52,636 nucleotides of DNA from an uncultured Chloroflexota bacterium (lineage in GTDB: Bacteria; Chloroflexota; Anaerolineae; Anaerolineales; Anaerolineaceae). The notes beneath the pieces are model-generated. The model worked only from the letters and a program-made list of their open reading frames with translations. It was not told the origin of the DNA and made no database searches. The stretch covers positions 1 through 52,636 of the forward strand of contig CACYHU010000005.1 in assembly GCA_902774215.1 (NCBI GenBank), given 5' to 3'. The first letter of the stretch is position 1. The number at the start of each line of letters is the position of its first letter. Shown here piece by piece: positions 7,949 to 16,872 of this stretch. The position numbers were made by a program, and so were the translations under genes.

Positions 7949-9390
7949 TGTCGTTTCCTCCTTATATAGATGAACATACCAATTGAAATCAGGCAAACCG
8001 GTATCACGCCGATCATCACAATGCTCCAAAAATTCGAAGAAGATGCTGGTATAGTCAGTCTTGTTTCGTCGACAGATTTAGCCCTGATAGAGACGCTTTT
8101 TTCCTGACCTCCCATCCAATTCAATGTGTTTAAGACCAAATTGCTGTTTCCTCCCGCTACGGCACGGTCAATCTGAATGTTCAACAGATTCGCCGAAGTG
8201 ATCCATAACATTTTTCCGCCGTTAACACTGATCGCGCCGACATTGAACGGACCGTCAGCATCACCTTTTTCTTTGTCTGTGGATTTCATTTTCAGCCCTG
8301 CCAGTTTAGCATAAGAGCTTTTGGATGTCGTCAGAAGCCAGGTTATGTCAGCAGAGCTGTTATCTGCTTTTGTTATAGCCTGCGCGATGGGAGCCAAAAT
8401 ATAATACCTGGCCTTGATAATTGAATCGCTGACGGTATGACTGGCTATTTTCGGCAGCAGATAGTGCGGATTACGGCTCAGATGCATCTTATGGTTTCCT
8501 TCAATCACGATTCCATTCCGGACAGTCAATCCCATTACCTGCGTCACCTTAAGCAGGTTTGGCATTTTTCCTTCCTCGATATAATCCGTCAGCAGTACCA
8601 CATTTCCTCCTCCTGCGACATAGGACATCAGCATTTTTGTTTCATCTTCTCCCAAATCAGATGAAGGCGCATTAATGAGGATCGCGGCAGCATCTTCCGG
8701 TATTGCTTCAAGCGACAGAAGGGAAATTGAATCGTATGTCATGTTGTCCCGTTTCATCATTTCTGTCATATATTCAGGAAGCTCTTCTTCCCCATGTCCT
8801 TTGAGAACATATATCTTGGGAAGGTTTTCATTGCTCACATAATGGATCGCATTTGTAATCACTTTTTCTCCCTCAAAAGTTGTTGTTGTGTCATAACTGT
8901 AATTCGCATTATTCATGGAATATTGCGTTACAAAGATTTCATTAGTACCGACAAGGCGATGGCGTCCTCCACAATCTACGATAACGCTATTTTGGTAAAT
9001 CTGTTTTTTTTCAAGGTCATACTCTTTCAAAAATGTCGGCTGGATGTTGAGGTCGATATTCTCCACTTTGATATGATCGGAAAGGGCAGCATATCTGCTC
9101 AGGAATCTTGATATTGTCGGATCTTCATTCCCACTTACTGCCAGAAGATATAACTTCACATCCTTGTCAAGTGAGGAAACGATTTGATTTGTCTGAGCTG
9201 ACAGGGTGTACAGCGAATTTCCGGTCAGGTCGATCTGCGTGACGGTTGAAGGAAGTTTTTCAACGATAAGGTTAAGGATAACGGCAATCAGGATACAGAT
9301 CAGAGCGGCAAATGCAGACCAGCTTCCGGCAATGAACCGGTGTCCAAACATCTTCGCAATTTTTTTGGTTCCCATTTCAGTGCTGTTCAT
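7945..9390 (-). CDS. GldG-like ABC transporter auxiliary protein
   Basis: A 481-residue protein from the ATG at 9390 (AAGGAGG eight bases upstream, ATGA overlap with the permease stop). It has an N-terminal helix (about 25-45, AFAALICILIAVILNLIV), a large extracytoplasmic domain including DLTGNSLYTLS, LKGHGEEELPEYM and GGGNVVLLTDYIEEG (ABC_transp_aux/GldG-type), and a C-terminal helix (IVMIGVIPVCLISIGMFIYI) before a basic tail. In Bacteroidota GldG works with GldA and GldF in gliding, but the same set occurs in non-gliding bacteria. Export or membrane remodelling is therefore the safer reading. Confidence 0.86.
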   Translation of the reverse strand: MNSTEMGTKKIAKMFGHRFIAGSWSAFAALICILIAVILNLIVEKLPSTVTQIDLTGNSLYTLSAQTNQIVSSLDKDVKLYLLAVSGNEDPTISRFLSRYAALSDHIKVENIDLNIQPTFLKEYDLEKKQIYQNSVIVDCGGRHRLVGTNEIFVTQYSMNNANYSYDTTTTFEGEKVITNAIHYVSNENLPKIYVLKGHGEEELPEYMTEMMKRDNMTYDSISLLSLEAIPEDAAAILINAPSSDLGEDETKMLMSYVAGGGNVVLLTDYIEEGKMPNLLKVTQVMGLTVRNGIVIEGNHKMHLSRNPHYLLPKIASHTVSDSIIKARYYILAPIAQAITKADNSSADITWLLTTSKSSYAKLAGLKMKSTDKEKGDADGPFNVGAISVNGGKMLWITSANLLNIQIDRAVAGGNSNLVLNTLNWMGGQEKSVSIRAKSVDETRLTIPASSSNFWSIVMIGVIPVCLISIGMFIYIRRKRQ

Positions 9391-10253
9391 TCGTTCCACC
9401 TCCTTTTTTCCATGCTCTGTACAGTCAGGAAGAGAAATACGCAGATTATGGATAAATAATAAACAACAGCCGACAGATCAAACACCCCGTTCACAAAGGT
9501 ATTAAAACGTTCAAAAACGCTGATGGATTTCATCATATTCGCAAAAAGACCTGAAAAGAAGGGTTTGCTGCCAGCATACCATAAATACAAACCGCCGCAG
9601 CCAATCACTGCTGTCAGAATGCTGATAATCACATTCTTTGCCAGTACATACAATATCACGGCAAAGATCACTGTGAGCAGCATCAAAGCGATCAGAGATG
9701 CTGAAGCATCTGCCGGGACAAAGGATGCGAGTCCTTTCATAAAAAACAGGAAAAGCATGGTGATCAGCGTGATCACAGCAGCAGCTATCTGACTTTCCGT
9801 AACGGATGAAATGAACATTCCTATGGACAAAAGGCAGGCCCCCAAAAGGAAAAATGCAAACAGGGATCCATAAGCCGAGGAATATTGGATCGTTCCGAAC
9901 TGCGACAGGATCAACGGATACAAAGCAGAGATCAGCATCGGCATAGCCAGGACAACAAGCAGTCCCAGGTATTTACCGATTACGATCCCGGATAAATTGA
10001 TCGGGAGGGAATATAAAAGCTGATCAGTTTTTTGTCTTCTCTCCTCTGCCAGGACCCGCATGGAAATGATCGGAACAGCGATCATATAGATAAAGGAAAT
10101 TGCTGACAGCACCTGTTCAAACTTGGACGTATATCCGCTCAGATTATAGACCATGCAGTAGATTCCGACAAAAACCAGCAGAAAAGCCGCGAAAAGCCAG
10201 CCCGTTATACTCTTATAGTAGGATCCTATTTCCCGTTTCAGCACAGCTTTCAT
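9387..10253 (-). CDS. ABC-2 type permease (GldF-like)
   Basis: A 288-residue permease with six predicted helices: an N-terminal KREIGSYYKSITGW segment, a cytoplasmic loop ERRQKTDQLLYSLP between helices 2 and 3, and a last helix ending before MEKRRWNE. This is the NatB/GldF arrangement. It overlaps the ATPase gene by four bases upstream and the GldG-like gene by four downstream, so all three products are likely made in fixed ratio as one complex. Confidence 0.88.
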   Translation of the reverse strand: MKAVLKREIGSYYKSITGWLFAAFLLVFVGIYCMVYNLSGYTSKFEQVLSAISFIYMIAVPIISMRVLAEERRQKTDQLLYSLPINLSGIVIGKYLGLLVVLAMPMLISALYPLILSQFGTIQYSSAYGSLFAFFLLGACLLSIGMFISSVTESQIAAAVITLITMLFLFFMKGLASFVPADASASLIALMLLTVIFAVILYVLAKNVIISILTAVIGCGGLYLWYAGSKPFFSGLFANMMKSISVFERFNTFVNGVFDLSAVVYYLSIICVFLFLTVQSMEKRRWNE

Positions 10254-11299
10254 AGCAAATCATCCTTCCCGAAATCATCCATATCAATTTCTTTTATTTT
10301 CTCATCGGATCCTTCCGTCTGAATCTTTTCGGAAGAATGATTTTCTTCTTCATAACCGATCGGATGTATATCTCCCTGCGTTAATTCCAGAAATACACTC
10401 TCAAGGCTTGCCTGTACTGTCTTCAACTCCAATAACGGGAGCTGTGCCGCAGCAAACGCGGAGAAAACAGCTTCGCGGATATCCGTATCTTCATTAGGAT
10501 TGATTTCAACCATTACAGTATCATGATCACTGTTTTCTATATAAAGATCTTCGATGTTTTCGATCTGATCCAGCACATTTCTGATATCAGCATCATTCCC
10601 TTTAACTTCCAGATGCAGAGTTTTGACTCCCGTAAACAGTTTTGTCAAATTTTCCGGGGTATCACTGGCTACCAGTCGTCCTTCTGATAGGATCATAATC
10701 GAATCACAAACCGCCTGCACTTCACTCAGAATATGGCTGGAAAGAATGATCGTATGATCCTTTCCAAGATCCCGAATCAGATCACGGATCTCTATGATCT
10801 GGGCAGGGTCAAGTCCGACTGTAGGCTCATCAAGGATGATAACCTCGGGATCTCCAAGCAAGGCCTGTGCAATGCCGACACGCTGTTTATATCCCTTTGA
10901 AAGGTTGCGGATCAAACGGTTCCGCATGTTAGCTATCCCAGTTATATCCATGATCATATCTATTTGTGCCATTTTTTCATTTCCTGCCAGCGCTTTTGCT
11001 TCCGCTACAAAGCAAAGATATTCTAATGGCGTCATGTCAGTATACAGAGGCGGTTGTTCCGGGAGATAGCCAATCTGTTTTTTGACCAGCATCGGCTCTT
11101 CACTGACGGAATGCCCGTCTATCAATACTTCGCCTTCCGTAGTTCCCAGACAACCGGCGATAATATTCATGGTAGTGGATTTTCCGGCTCCGTTCGGGCC
11201 GAGAAAACCATAGATTTTACCATTTTCGATGGTAAATGACATATCAGACACTGCAGTATGATTGCCGTATCTTTTGGTTAAATGTTTCACTTCAATCAA
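10250..11299 (-). CDS. ABC transporter ATP-binding protein (GldA/NatA-like)
   Basis: A 349-residue ATPase starting at a TTG (11299-11297) with AAGGAGG seven bases upstream; the longer frame from 11389 has no ribosome site. Walker A is GPNGAGKST, the signature LSKGYKQRVGIAQAL, Walker B VIILDEPTVGLDP and the H-loop SSHIL. A C-terminal extension of about 130 residues (DUF4162-like, then an acidic tail) follows. It heads a four-gene operon with the permease, GldG-like and DUF4340 genes. The regulator-type promoter at 11449-11501 lies about 150 bases upstream. Confidence 0.92.
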   Translation of the reverse strand: MIEVKHLTKRYGNHTAVSDMSFTIENGKIYGFLGPNGAGKSTTMNIIAGCLGTTEGEVLIDGHSVSEEPMLVKKQIGYLPEQPPLYTDMTPLEYLCFVAEAKALAGNEKMAQIDMIMDITGIANMRNRLIRNLSKGYKQRVGIAQALLGDPEVIILDEPTVGLDPAQIIEIRDLIRDLGKDHTIILSSHILSEVQAVCDSIMILSEGRLVASDTPENLTKLFTGVKTLHLEVKGNDADIRNVLDQIENIEDLYIENSDHDTVMVEINPNEDTDIREAVFSAFAAAQLPLLELKTVQASLESVFLELTQGDIHPIGYEEENHSSEKIQTEGSDEKIKEIDMDDFGKDDLL

Positions 11300-11448
11300 T
11301 TTTTTTCCTCCTTGGAAGATTTCCTCTCGTTTGAAAGATTGTGAGGGATATCTGCTCTGATTCATTTGAGAAACAATACACACTTTCAAACTTAACGGTT
11401 CAGATTTACATCAGAAACTGAACTGTTTGATATTTTATTCATAAGACC

Positions 11449-11501
11449 AATATAACAAACGATTGTTAAGCAAACCATAAGTATTTCTAAAGAAATCTAA
11501 A
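11449..11501 (-). promoter_or_regulatory. Regulator-type promoter of the ABC operon
   Basis: Read on the minus strand: TTTAGATTTC, TTTAGAAATAC, TTATGGTTTGC and TTAACAATCG as consecutive 10-11 base repeats, the last starting 15 bases before a -10 TATATT (11454-11449). Repeat spacing matches the HtrA and CmpB promoters, and the segment before the -10 (GTTTGTTATA) is identical to that of the HtrA site. Confidence 0.65.
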
Positions 11502-11514
11502 AATGTCATCTGAT

Positions 11515-11544
11515 CCCGGGAATGACGTTTTATGGTATCCCGGG
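11515..11544. terminator. CCCGGG hairpin between two terminators
   Basis: CCCGGGA and TCCCGGG flank a 16-base loop that begins ATGACG, followed on the plus strand by CTTTTCGTTT. There is no plus-strand gene upstream to end, so a transcription-blocking role is uncertain. It contains the 11-mer CGGGAATGACG also found in the repeated elements at 22160 and 35300. Confidence 0.4.
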
Positions 11545-11587
11545 CTTTTCGTTTCCACGGAATATTTATCATGCCATTAAAAACAGT

Positions 11588-11623
11588 ACTGCACCATGAA
11601 CCTGAAACGTCTCATGGTGCAGT
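11588..11623 (-). terminator. Terminator after the HtrA gene
   Basis: A 12-base perfect stem (ACTGCACCATGA and its complement) around a 12-base loop. On the minus strand ACTG then TTTTT follows. It lies about 50 bases past the HtrA stop. Confidence 0.82.
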
Positions 11624-11673
11624 CTTTTGTTCAATACTGCAAAATTTTTAAAAACAATTCGTCGGATAACAAT

Positions 11674-13260
11674 TTATTTTGATATCGTATTGCCAAGCGT
11701 CAAACGAATATCTTTTTGTTCCCCATCGCGGAGAATCGTAATGCTTACACGGTCTCCCGGCTGATGTTTAGCGATTTCGTCTTTCAGACCCTGAACAGAG
11801 CTTACTTTTACACCATCAAAGACGGTGATAATATCTCCTTTTTCTAAGCCTGCATCTTCAGCTGTACTGTCTTCCATGACTGAATCTACGAGTATTCCGG
11901 TACCTTCCCCGGTTAACTCAGAGATATAAACACCCAGGGATGCTTTACCTGTTTCCTGATTATTTCTGATACCATCTGAAATTTTTCCTGAGATACCGGC
12001 ATGACGCTGTGCTGCAGTAGGACGGGGAGCAAGAGTTATTTCGGCGTCCATCTCTTTCCCGTCACGGATAAGATGCAGTATGATAGTGTCACCGATAGCC
12101 GTATTGGAACTCAGATAGGCAATGATATCATCCATAGTCTTAACATCATGATCATTGATCTTTGTGATAATGTCTCCTCCTATACGGATATTTGTGCCTT
12201 TTGTGATCTCCATCTCTTCCGTACCGCCCTGAATTCCTGCTTTTTCTGCCGGACTGTCCGGCTGAACGGTCTGGATATAAGCGCCGCGCTGGTCATGATC
12301 CAGTTCAAGCTGTTCATTGATGACAGGTGTCAGGGCAACCCCGCTGAAACCGATCCATGGATGTTCATATTCACCTTTTTCAATCAGTGCCGGCACAACA
12401 CGTTTAACAAGATTGGAAGGAATGGCGTAACCGATACCGGCGGAAGAGTATGAGTAAGAAGAAAAGGCCAACACCACACCAACGACTTCACCGTCTGCGT
12501 TGATAAGAACTCCACCGGAGTTGCCGGGATTGATGGCAGCATCTGTCTGAATAACATCCGGAATAGTGTAATTGCCGGAACCGTCATTTTCTCCGACAGC
12601 ATAGCTTCGTCCGAGTGCGGAAATGATGCCATGAGTCATTGTTCCGGTTTGTCCCATTGGATTGCCGATTGCCGCTGCAAAATCGCCGGGTTTCAAAATA
12701 GAGGAGTCACCCATCGTAACGGGGAGCAGACCCTCTTTCGGATTTTCAACTTCCAATACTGCCAGATCGCTGTCTGGATCAGCACCGATCACGGATGCCT
12801 TGCGCTGAATACCGTCGGAATATGTAACGGTCACCTCCACCGCATCTTCAACGACGTGATTATTCGTCACAATATGACCTTCTTCATCCCAGACGAAGCC
12901 GGTCCCGGAGCCATAAGTGAGCTGCTGCTCATCTTTCTTATTTTTTATTTTTCCAAAATCGTCATCATCTTCTTCCTCTTCAAACTGCCGGAAGAAATCT
13001 TTAAATCCTTTGCCGAAAAAGTCGTCGAAATCAAATTCATATTCATTCCTGTAGGATGTACCCACAGATCCGACAGCTTTTCCGACATATATGTAAACGA
13101 CCGATTGATTGATCTTATCGTAAAGATCTGAATATGAAGCCTTTACCTCATGGATCTCTTCAGTTTTCGGGTTGTCCGCGAAAACCGGTAAACAAACGGA
13201 AGCCAGTAATGACAAAACAACAAACACGAAGACAATATTTAATTTTTTAGTAATTTTCAT
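11674..13260 (-). CDS. HtrA/DegP-type serine protease with two PDZ domains
   Basis: Envelope protease/chaperone of 528 residues from the ATG at 13260 (GAAAGGG upstream; the longer frame from 13299 is not supported). A signal peptide ends at VFA28. An unusual Glu/Asp/Phe-rich insert (about 72-112) precedes the trypsin-like domain. The catalytic triad is His135 (TNNHVVED), Asp165 (DSDLAVLE) and Ser248 (NPGNSGG). Two PDZ domains follow (about 310-420 and 440-525). It is single-gene, with a near-consensus promoter close by and a second regulator-type promoter further upstream. Protein quality control outside the membrane is well established for the family. Confidence 0.94.
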   Translation of the reverse strand: MKITKKLNIVFVFVVLSLLASVCLPVFADNPKTEEIHEVKASYSDLYDKINQSVVYIYVGKAVGSVGTSYRNEYEFDFDDFFGKGFKDFFRQFEEEEDDDDFGKIKNKKDEQQLTYGSGTGFVWDEEGHIVTNNHVVEDAVEVTVTYSDGIQRKASVIGADPDSDLAVLEVENPKEGLLPVTMGDSSILKPGDFAAAIGNPMGQTGTMTHGIISALGRSYAVGENDGSGNYTIPDVIQTDAAINPGNSGGVLINADGEVVGVVLAFSSYSYSSAGIGYAIPSNLVKRVVPALIEKGEYEHPWIGFSGVALTPVINEQLELDHDQRGAYIQTVQPDSPAEKAGIQGGTEEMEITKGTNIRIGGDIITKINDHDVKTMDDIIAYLSSNTAIGDTIILHLIRDGKEMDAEITLAPRPTAAQRHAGISGKISDGIRNNQETGKASLGVYISELTGEGTGILVDSVMEDSTAEDAGLEKGDIITVFDGVKVSSVQGLKDEIAKHQPGDRVSITILRDGEQKDIRLTLGNTISK

Positions 13261-13336
13261 TTTTTTTCCCTTTCTCGGGACTTGCAATTTATGTCCCATA
13301 ACTCATGTAAACTCCAAAAGAAGTATTGGAAAATCA

Positions 13337-13365
13337 TTGTTATATAGATAAGCAGATCATGTCAA
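13337..13365 (-). promoter_or_regulatory. Sigma-A/70-type promoter of HtrA
   Basis: On the minus strand TTGACA (13365-13360), a 17-base spacer, then TAACAA (13342-13337). A consensus -35 with a weak -10, about 75 bases before the HtrA start codon. Confidence 0.5.
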
Positions 13366-13484
13366 TTGTCACCTCCAAGATTTATCATTGACAGCAAATT
13401 TTTTTCAAAAACCTGTTGGCAGAAATGTCTGCCAGAGAATGTCTTTAGCCTGATTCACCCGGCCTTTTTTCTGCATCAAAAGAA

Positions 13485-13537
13485 ACTATAACAAACAAAT
13501 CTTAAGAAATTCATAAGATTAATTGAAGAATTCTTAT
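13485..13537 (-). promoter_or_regulatory. Second, regulator-type promoter upstream of HtrA
   Basis: Minus strand: ATAAGAATTC, TTCAATTAATC, TTATGAATTTC, TTAAGATTTG in 10-11 base steps, then -10 TATAGT (13490-13485), with the last repeat starting 15 bases before it. A transcript from here would have a leader of about 220 bases before HtrA. Confidence 0.55.
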
Positions 13538-13604
13538 GGTTATTTTTTGTGCTCAAAGTTTGAAAATAAAACATTTTTACTGCATTATCTGATGAATTTG
13601 ATTA

Positions 13605-13658
13605 TTCAGATTTCTTCAGCTTTCTTTTCGGAAAAAAATCAGATTTTTTTCCTATAAT
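13605..13658 (+). promoter_or_regulatory. Regulator-type promoter of the VTC-DUF4956-CotH operon (site C)
   Basis: TTCAGATTTC (13605-13614), TTCAGCTTTC (13615-13624), TTCGGAAAAA (starting 26 before the -10) and TCAGATTTTT (about 15 before it), then TATAAT at 13653-13658. The gap from the second repeat to the -10 is 28 bases, as in sites A, B and D. Confidence 0.7.
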
Positions 13659-13711
13659 TGCTATCGATCCTACGCCTTGAAAGGTAATCATTAGGATTCA
13701 AAGGAAAAAAT

Positions 13712-14404
13712 ATGGAGAAAAGAAATCATTTCAGACATGAGCTTAAATATGATATTTCATATCATCAATACCTGGAAATGATTCCGCGGCTTGGAGCGGT
13801 TATGAAGAAGGATAAATTTGCCGGAGAGGATGGGAGATACCTTATCCACAGCGTTTATTTCGATAATTATCTTGATAAAGCTCTGAAGGAAAAGATTGAC
13901 GGCGTTCAAATGCGGGAAAAATTTCGTATCCGCTGGTATAACGATAATATGACAAAGTTGAAGCTTGAAAAAAAACAGAAGGTAAATGACCTGTGTCTAA
14001 AACATGCCACATCTCTGTCAAATTCGGAATTTGAAAAGATCCTGGAAGGAGATGTCAATTGGATGAAAAACAGCGAAGATAATCTTGTCCGGGAGTTTTA
14101 TGTCAAAACCCGCATTCTTCTGAATAAACCAAGAGTTTTGGTCTCGTATATGAGAGAACCGTATATATATTCTCCCGGGAATGTAAGAGTGACTTTTGAT
14201 TCCAGGATCAGAACTTCAATGAATCACCCAATCCTGTCAGATAGGCCAGCAGAGGATATTGACGCGCGGATGGAACCCGGACACATGATACTCGAGGTTA
14301 AATATGATGAGTTTTTGCCGGAGCTGATTTCCATGCTGCTCCAGTTAGGATCGGTACGTCAAACCGCTTTTTCCAAATACGGCATATGCCGCCGGTTCGG
14401 ATAA
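13712..14404 (+). CDS. VTC-domain (polyphosphate polymerase-like) protein
   Basis: A 230-residue soluble protein with the VTC tunnel-domain blocks: RHELKYDIS at the N-terminus, SVYFDNYLDKALKEK, REKFRIRWYNDN, KLEKKQKVND, a Lys/Arg-rich middle and EVKYDEFLPELI near the C-terminus. These basic residues bind nucleotide and polyphosphate in the yeast Vtc4 family. AAAGGA lies before the ATG. Bacterial VTC genes often sit next to DUF4956 and CotH genes as here. The in vivo product (polyphosphate or another modification) is not shown by sequence. Confidence 0.9.
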   Translation: MEKRNHFRHELKYDISYHQYLEMIPRLGAVMKKDKFAGEDGRYLIHSVYFDNYLDKALKEKIDGVQMREKFRIRWYNDNMTKLKLEKKQKVNDLCLKHATSLSNSEFEKILEGDVNWMKNSEDNLVREFYVKTRILLNKPRVLVSYMREPYIYSPGNVRVTFDSRIRTSMNHPILSDRPAEDIDARMEPGHMILEVKYDEFLPELISMLLQLGSVRQTAFSKYGICRRFG

Positions 14405-14439
14405 TAAAAAATTTTGCAATAAATGAAAGGATATTCACA

Positions 14440-15111
14440 ATGACTTTTAATGATATCTTCAAGTCTTCTTTTTTAGAAAATGTAAAGACATTTTCGTTGA
14501 CTGATACGGTAATCGCTCTGTTGTTCGCAACAGTACTTGGCTTGTTTATTTTTTATATTTATAAAAAGACATTTTCCGGTGTGATGTATTCAGCGGGTTT
14601 TGCGATGACGCTTCCGGGACTGACCATGGTTACTACACTTGTGATCATGGCTGTTACCTCAAATGTAGTTCTGTCTCTGGGGATGGTCGGTGCACTATCA
14701 ATCGTGCGCTTCAGGACTGCAATAAAGGAACCTATCGAAATCGTTTATCTTTTCTGGAGTCTTGCGGCTGGAATTGTTATTGGCGCAGGAATGTTTCCGA
14801 TGGCTGTTGCGGGTTCTATCATTATTGGTTTGATGCTTCTGCTCTTTTCTAATCGTAAGATACGTCTGAATCCATATATCGTCGTGCTTACATGTAAAGA
14901 CCGGAAATCAGAAGAAAGTGCCCTTATAGTTCTTCAAAAATCTGTCGATCATTGTGTCGTCAAGACCAAAAGTATCTCGGATAATGGCTCAGAGGTAACA
15001 GCAGAGATTCGCCTGAAGGATTCCGATACGGGATTTGTATACGATCTTTATGCAGTAGAAGGTGTAAAGAATGCAGTCCTTGTGAGCTATAACGGAGAAT
15101 ATATGTCGTGA
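14440..15111 (+). CDS. DUF4956 membrane protein
   Basis: A 223-residue protein from the ATG at 14440 (AAAGGA upstream); the frame from 14386 would overlap the VTC gene. Four helices: TDTVIALLFATVLGLFIFYI, YSAGFAMTLPGLTMVTTLVI, VYLFWSLAAGIVIGAGMF and AVAGSIIIGLMLLLF. Between helices lies the family hallmark GALSIVRFRTAIKEP. A cytoplasmic alpha/beta C-terminal domain follows. It is the middle gene of the VTC-DUF4956-CotH operon, 35 bases after VTC and 10 bases before CotH, and a membrane partner of the VTC protein is likely. Confidence 0.92.
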   Translation: MTFNDIFKSSFLENVKTFSLTDTVIALLFATVLGLFIFYIYKKTFSGVMYSAGFAMTLPGLTMVTTLVIMAVTSNVVLSLGMVGALSIVRFRTAIKEPIEIVYLFWSLAAGIVIGAGMFPMAVAGSIIIGLMLLLFSNRKIRLNPYIVVLTCKDRKSEESALIVLQKSVDHCVVKTKSISDNGSEVTAEIRLKDSDTGFVYDLYAVEGVKNAVLVSYNGEYMS

Positions 15112-15121
15112 GGGAGGCCAA

Positions 15122-16249
15122 ATGATTTCTTCGAAATACATCGATAAGATCATATTCTTTTCAATGTTGACAGCGATTGTCTTAAGCCTGTTGATGCTCT
15201 CCAATCCCACACGGAATGCGAGAGTATCACAGGATACCGGTACGTTTCAGGAGTATGAGAAAAAATTATTTGATACTTCAAAACCGATCACGATAGACAT
15301 TATTATGGATCCTGATCAGTGGACAAGTATATTAAAAAACGCATCGGAAAAGAAATGGGAAAGCTGTGATGTTATCGTAAACGGAACAAGATTTTATAAT
15401 GTGGGAATCCGGGCAAAAGGGGATTCCAGTCTCAGCAGCATTGCCATGGCACCGAACAGTAACCGCTACAGTTTCAAGCTTGAATTTGATAAGTTTGTGG
15501 ATGGGCAGAAATGTTTCGGACTTGATAAACTCTGTCTGAATAATAACTATGGCGATGCAACAAACATGAAAGAAGCATTTGTCTATGACATGTTCAGGTA
15601 TCTTGGAGCTGATGCATCGCTTTATAATTATGCCCGGATCACAATAAATGGAAATTTCTGGGGTTTATATCTGGCACTGGAGGAGGTCGAAGATTCTTTT
15701 CTGTCCAGAAACTATGGGAGTCAAAAAGGCGCTCTCTATAAACCCGGGGCAGGCAAAGGTCAGGAATCTGACAGCGAATGGGCCATAGAGGATATGCAGA
15801 AGCTGATGACAGAAGCCGATGCTGTGAATACTGATACAGCCAATTCGGATGATATAAATGAATATGACGGTGAAGGGGGTGCGGATCTGAAATACCTTGA
15901 TGATGATCCTGCCAGCTACTGGGGAATCTGGCCGAATCAGAAAAATAAAACAGACGAAACTGATCATCGCGGTGTAATAGAGGCTCTGAAAAACATATCT
16001 GAAAAGAACAATATTGAAAAATATATGGATATTGATAATATAGTACGCTATATGGCTGTACATAATTTTTCCGTAAACAATGACAGCCTTAGCGGAGATG
16101 GGGCTCATAATTATTATCTGTATGAGACAGAAGGACGCCTGAACCTTATTCCGTGGGATTACAACCTGTGTTTTGGCGGTTATGAGATGGAGCAGGGCAC
16201 TGTTGAAACGGCAAAGGCTATGATCAATTTTCCAATTGATGATTCCTAG
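15122..16249 (+). CDS. CotH-like kinase, 5' part ending at an in-frame TAG
   Basis: The reading frame encodes 375 residues before TAG (16247-16249). It has an N-terminal helix (IIFFSMLTAIVLSLLML), then CotH kinase blocks: NVGIRAKGDSSLSS, the RYSFKLEFDKF loop, LDKLCLNNNYGDATNMKE, NGNFWGLYLALEEVEDSF and NLIPWDYNLCFGG, which contains the metal-binding Asp. CotH proteins are exported atypical kinases in surface or spore-coat assembly. The same frame continues without another stop to 16801 with CotH-like sequence, so this is probably one 559-residue gene interrupted by a point nonsense codon or by recoding. GGAGG precedes the ATG. Confidence 0.88.
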   Translation: MISSKYIDKIIFFSMLTAIVLSLLMLSNPTRNARVSQDTGTFQEYEKKLFDTSKPITIDIIMDPDQWTSILKNASEKKWESCDVIVNGTRFYNVGIRAKGDSSLSSIAMAPNSNRYSFKLEFDKFVDGQKCFGLDKLCLNNNYGDATNMKEAFVYDMFRYLGADASLYNYARITINGNFWGLYLALEEVEDSFLSRNYGSQKGALYKPGAGKGQESDSEWAIEDMQKLMTEADAVNTDTANSDDINEYDGEGGADLKYLDDDPASYWGIWPNQKNKTDETDHRGVIEALKNISEKNNIEKYMDIDNIVRYMAVHNFSVNNDSLSGDGAHNYYLYETEGRLNLIPWDYNLCFGGYEMEQGTVETAKAMINFPIDDS

Positions 16250-16801
16250 GCTCTCTCCTCTTTCTTTGATGGGATTCTGCAGAATGAAAAATATTGTAAT
16301 TTATACCATCAATATTACCGGCAGCTGATAGACAGATATATTCTCGGCGGAAAATTTGATGTTTTTTATGCCAGAACAAGAAATCTGATTGATAGTCTGA
16401 TAAAAACCGATCCAAATGCGTTATATACTTATGAAAAGTATGATGCTGCAGCTGCCATGTTTAAAGAAGCTGTAAAACTGCGGGGTGAGAGTATACGCGG
16501 ACAGCTGAATGGTACAATTCCATCCACACTGGAAGGTCAAAAGCTTAAGCCTGAAGTGCTGATTAATGCTGAAAACATAAACCTTCTGACTATGGGATCG
16601 GATGATGTTGGTGATGTTGAACGGAAGGATGAAGAAGATTCGCCTGAAGATTGGATCGCACAGATGAACGCTTATTTTGAAAAACAGAAAATTATAAAAC
16701 ATAATACAATACGCAGAAATACGCTGAAGATGGGGCTGAGTTTCGTAATGATGCTTTCTGTACTTGGATTTGCTGCAAACTATCGAAGAAGAAAAATATA
16801 A
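16250..16801 (+). pseudogene. CotH-like kinase, 3' part beyond the in-frame TAG
   Basis: Open in the same frame as the upstream part. It begins ALSSFFDGILQNEKYCNLYHQYYRQLIDRYIL, which is the usual helix after the catalytic core in CotH proteins. The end has a C-terminal TM helix (KMGLSFVMMLSVLGFAANY) and a basic tail, giving the complete protein an anchor at each end. There is no internal ribosome site near the join; the next ATG in frame is at 16459. Either the gene is newly inactivated or the TAG is read through. Confidence 0.7.
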
Positions 16802-16812
16802 GATACCGGTTT

Positions 16813-16866
16813 TTCATATTTCTTCAGAATTGTTGCGTGAAAAAATTAAGTTTTCTCTGATATTCT
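16813..16866 (+). promoter_or_regulatory. Regulator-type promoter with no gene behind it (site D)
   Basis: TTCATATTTC (16813-16822), TTCAGAATTG (16823-16832), 28 bases, then -10 TATTCT (16861-16866), with TTAAGTTTTC 15 bases before the -10. The architecture equals sites A-C, but no sizable ORF follows before a strong hairpin at 16950. Confidence 0.55.
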
Positions 16867-16872
16867 AAACTT

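Noticed and set aside
15122-16801. Pyrrolysine or selenocysteine insertion at the CotH stop
   Set aside because: The codon is TAG, not TGA, and nothing in the window supports pyrrolysine; a nonsense mutation from TGG is simpler.
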